Of a stretch of 64,000 nucleotides of DNA, positions 62,085-64,000 are shown in pieces (the first letter of the stretch is position 1; each line of letters starts with the position of its first letter). This stretch comes from Formosa algae. GTDB taxonomy: Bacteria > Bacteroidota > Bacteroidia > Flavobacteriales > Flavobacteriaceae. The stretch covers positions 1-64,000 of the forward strand of contig NZ_LMAK01000073.1 in assembly GCF_001439665.1 (NCBI RefSeq). Direction: 5' to 3'. A program made the position numbers and the translations under genes. Below the pieces are notes generated by a model. It was not told the origin of the DNA. It saw only the letters and a list, made by a program, of their open reading frames with translations, and made no database searches.

Positions 62085-64000
62085 ATGAGCAAAGGACTTT
62101 ACATCGCCACCTTAGAACCTGACAGTGGAAAATCAATCATTTCACTCGGATTAATGCAAAATCTTTTAGGGAAGACTGCAAAAGTAGCCTACTTCAGGCC
62201 AATTATAGATAAATGGGAAATCGATAAACGGGATAATCATATCGATACCTTACTGTCTCATTTTAATCTAGATATTCCTTATACCGAAACCTACGCGTTA
62301 ACTAGAAATGAAATTGTACAAAACAGAAACGCAGGAAAAATTGGAGATTCTTTAGACCTTATTATCAAAAAGTATAAAGCTCTAGAAGAAAAATACGATT
62401 TTGTTTTAGTTGAAGGTACAGATTTCCTTGGGGAAGGAACTGTTTTTGAATTTGATTGGAATGTAAATATTGCTAAAAACTTAGGTTTGCCAACCGTTAT
62501 TGTAAGTACGTGTGTAGACAAATCTTTAGAAGAATTTACCAATAATGCAGAAATGGCTTATAAAACGTTTAAAAGTCATGATGTTGAAGTTATTGGTTTA
62601 GTAGCGAACAAAATTCAACCAGATAACATTTTAGTATTACAAAATGCAGTGAATGCTTTCTTACCAGATACTGTAGAATTTTCTGCAATTCCAATGGTTA
62701 AATCTTTAGCTTCTCCAACCATAAAAGAGATTAAAGAAACCTTAAATGGAAAAGTACTTTTTGGAGAAGAGCATTTAGGAAACTTATCTGGACGCTTTGC
62801 TGTAGGTGCTATGCAACTACGTAATTTTATTACACATTTACGCGAAGGCTCTGTAGTAATTACACCTGGCGATCGTGCCGATTTAATTTTAGGTTCGTTA
62901 CAAGCGCACACTTCTAGTAATTACCCTAACATATCTGGTATTATTTTAACTGGTGGTATTCTTCCAGAACCTTCTATTTTAAAATTAATAGATGGTTTAT
63001 CTTCTGTAGTACCTATAATTTCTGTAAATCACGGAACGTTTAATACCACACGTAAAATTGGAAATATTAAATCTAATATTTATGCTGAAAGTAAAACTAA
63101 GATTTTAACTTCTTTAGAGACCTTCCAAAAGCATGTACGTGTAGATAACTTATTAGAAAAGCTTACGTCTTTTGAAAATAAGGTTACTACGCCACGTATG
63201 TTCCAATACAACTTAATTCAAAAAGCACGTAAATCTAAAAAACGTATTGTATTACCAGAAGCATCAGATCCTAGAATCTTAACTGCAGCTGCGCGTTTAG
63301 AAGTTTTAGATTTAGTAGATATTATTCTTTTAGGAAACCCAAAAGAAATTAAAGAAAAAGTAAGTGAACTTGGTTTAAGTTTAGACTACAATAAAACTAA
63401 AATTATTTTCCCTTCAGATTACGAAAACTTTGAAGACTACGTTGAGACTTTCTACGAATTACGTAAACATAAAAACGTAAACATGGACATGGCAAGAGAC
63501 ATTATGAATGATGTGTCTTATTTTGGAACCATGATGATTTATAAAAATGATGCCGACGGTATGGTTTCTGGAGCTGTAAACACTACAGGACATACTATTT
63601 TACCAGCATTACAATTTATTAAAACCAAACCAGAATGTTCTATCGTATCGTCTGTATTCTTTATGTGTTTAGACGACCGTGTTTCTGTATTTGGAGATTG
63701 TGCTATTAACCCAAATCCAAATGCAGCTCAATTAGCAGAAATTGCCATTTCTTCAGCAAAAAGTTCTGCTGCCTTTGGTATAGAACCACGTATTGCAATG
63801 TTATCGTACTCTTCTGGTTCTTCTGGAAAAGGTGAAGATGTAGATAAAGTTAGAGAAGCAACAGAGATTGTAAGAGCACAATGTCCTGATCTTAAAATTG
63901 AAGGTCCTATTCAATACGATGCGGCTGTAGATTTAAAAGTTGGACAAAGTAAAATGCCTGGATCAGAAGTTGCAGGACAAGCTACAGTACTTATTTTCCC
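62085..64000 (+). CDS. pta: Phosphate acetyltransferase, cut off by window end
   Basis: Interconverts acetyl-CoA and acetyl phosphate, with acetate kinase downstream in most genomes. The frame from ATG 62085 stays open to the end (638 codons). The N-terminal P-loop/BioD-like domain begins MSKGLYIATLEPDSGKSIIS. A DRTGG-type central domain follows (near 62800-63020). The catalytic PTA domain starts near 63180 (MFQYNLIQKARKSKKRIVLPEASDPR), with the NTTGH-like site VSGAVNTTGHTI near 63570. The usual length is about 700 residues, so the last tens are missing. TAATTTCG (62053-62060) may be its -7 element. Confidence 0.93.
   Translation, partial: MSKGLYIATLEPDSGKSIISLGLMQNLLGKTAKVAYFRPIIDKWEIDKRDNHIDTLLSHFNLDIPYTETYALTRNEIVQNRNAGKIGDSLDLIIKKYKALEEKYDFVLVEGTDFLGEGTVFEFDWNVNIAKNLGLPTVIVSTCVDKSLEEFTNNAEMAYKTFKSHDVEVIGLVANKIQPDNILVLQNAVNAFLPDTVEFSAIPMVKSLASPTIKEIKETLNGKVLFGEEHLGNLSGRFAVGAMQLRNFITHLREGSVVITPGDRADLILGSLQAHTSSNYPNISGIILTGGILPEPSILKLIDGLSSVVPIISVNHGTFNTTRKIGNIKSNIYAESKTKILTSLETFQKHVRVDNLLEKLTSFENKVTTPRMFQYNLIQKARKSKKRIVLPEASDPRILTAAARLEVLDLVDIILLGNPKEIKEKVSELGLSLDYNKTKIIFPSDYENFEDYVETFYELRKHKNVNMDMARDIMNDVSYFGTMMIYKNDADGMVSGAVNTTGHTILPALQFIKTKPECSIVSSVFFMCLDDRVSVFGDCAINPNPNAAQLAEIAISSAKSSAAFGIEPRIAMLSYSSGSSGKGEDVDKVREATEIVRAQCPDLKIEGPIQYDAAVDLKVGQSKMPGSEVAGQATVLIF

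Noticed and set aside
1-64000. CRISPR arrays, tRNAs, insertion sequences, prophage genes
   Set aside because: I looked for repeated spacered units, cloverleaf sequences, transposase motifs and phage structural genes, and saw none.

Overview
The window reads as a chromosomal segment of a Bacteroidota bacterium in the Flavobacteriaceae, probably marine. Base composition is AT-rich. Start codons mostly lack Shine-Dalgarno sequences. At least six intergenic regions carry the Bacteroidota promoter pattern (TTG or TTTG, 18-20 bases, then TAnnTTTG). Family content is also typical: DUF3276/PUR protein, DUF4252 pair, YbiT-type ABC-F, long NusB, and a cyclophilin-FKBP fusion. The genus cannot be fixed from the sequence alone. 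Genes are packed tightly, most convergent pairs are separated by a clear hairpin terminator, and I see no insertion sequence, prophage, CRISPR array or tRNA.

Layout. 1-5.0 kb: the N-terminal part of hisS (cut by the window edge), an orphan MacB/FtsX-type permease, a glycerophosphodiester phosphodiesterase lipoprotein, and the rpsF-rpsR-rplI operon with a textbook promoter and terminator. 5.0-18 kb: a LytTR response regulator, the nadC-yihY-priA cluster, a Sua5/YrdC tRNA-modification protein, an esterase lipoprotein, a PcrA/UvrD helicase, an AsmA-like protein and a membrane-anchored FMN glutamate-synthase-like protein. 18-34.8 kb: lipocalin-like, patatin and M1 peptidase genes, recG, a thioredoxin lipoprotein, a DPP-type S9 peptidase, pheT, two cold-shock genes with their own hairpins and dyads, a DUF2007 protein, an ABC-F protein and a thioredoxin-fold lipoprotein without catalytic cysteines.

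34.8-41.5 kb is the most interesting stretch. It holds an operon for a nitrate/nitrite-type ABC importer (lipoprotein binding protein, permease, two ATPases) plus an outer-membrane porin, headed by an FNR-like regulator gene. The regulator has the cysteine pattern of an iron-sulfur FNR. Its own promoter region and that of the transporter share a TAAGTA-N4-TACTTA dyad followed by GTTT. The sites lie over the predicted transcription start or -7 element, which suggests repression. No nitrate or nitrite reductase lies in the window.

41.7-64 kb: fructose-6-phosphate aldolase/transaldolase, an SDR, the SRP RNA with its own promoter, a glutaminyl-peptide cyclotransferase, a thioesterase, a beta-helix lipoprotein, a Dph6-like ATPase, an S41 peptidase, an ECF sigma locus with two DUF4252 proteins, nusB-DUF1573-yajC, a Leu/Val-type dehydrogenase, an MsbA-like exporter, a PUR-family protein, an acyltransferase, a tRNA-binding protein, a thioredoxin-family protein, a DinB-type protein, a DcaP-like porin, a dual immunophilin, and pta (cut by the window end).

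Most of the window is ordinary core genome. The items offered as possibly new are regulatory (FNR-like dyads, cold-shock gene dyads, a 22-base palindrome before the DUF2007 gene) or concern unusual proteins of unknown role. None is proven by sequence reading alone.
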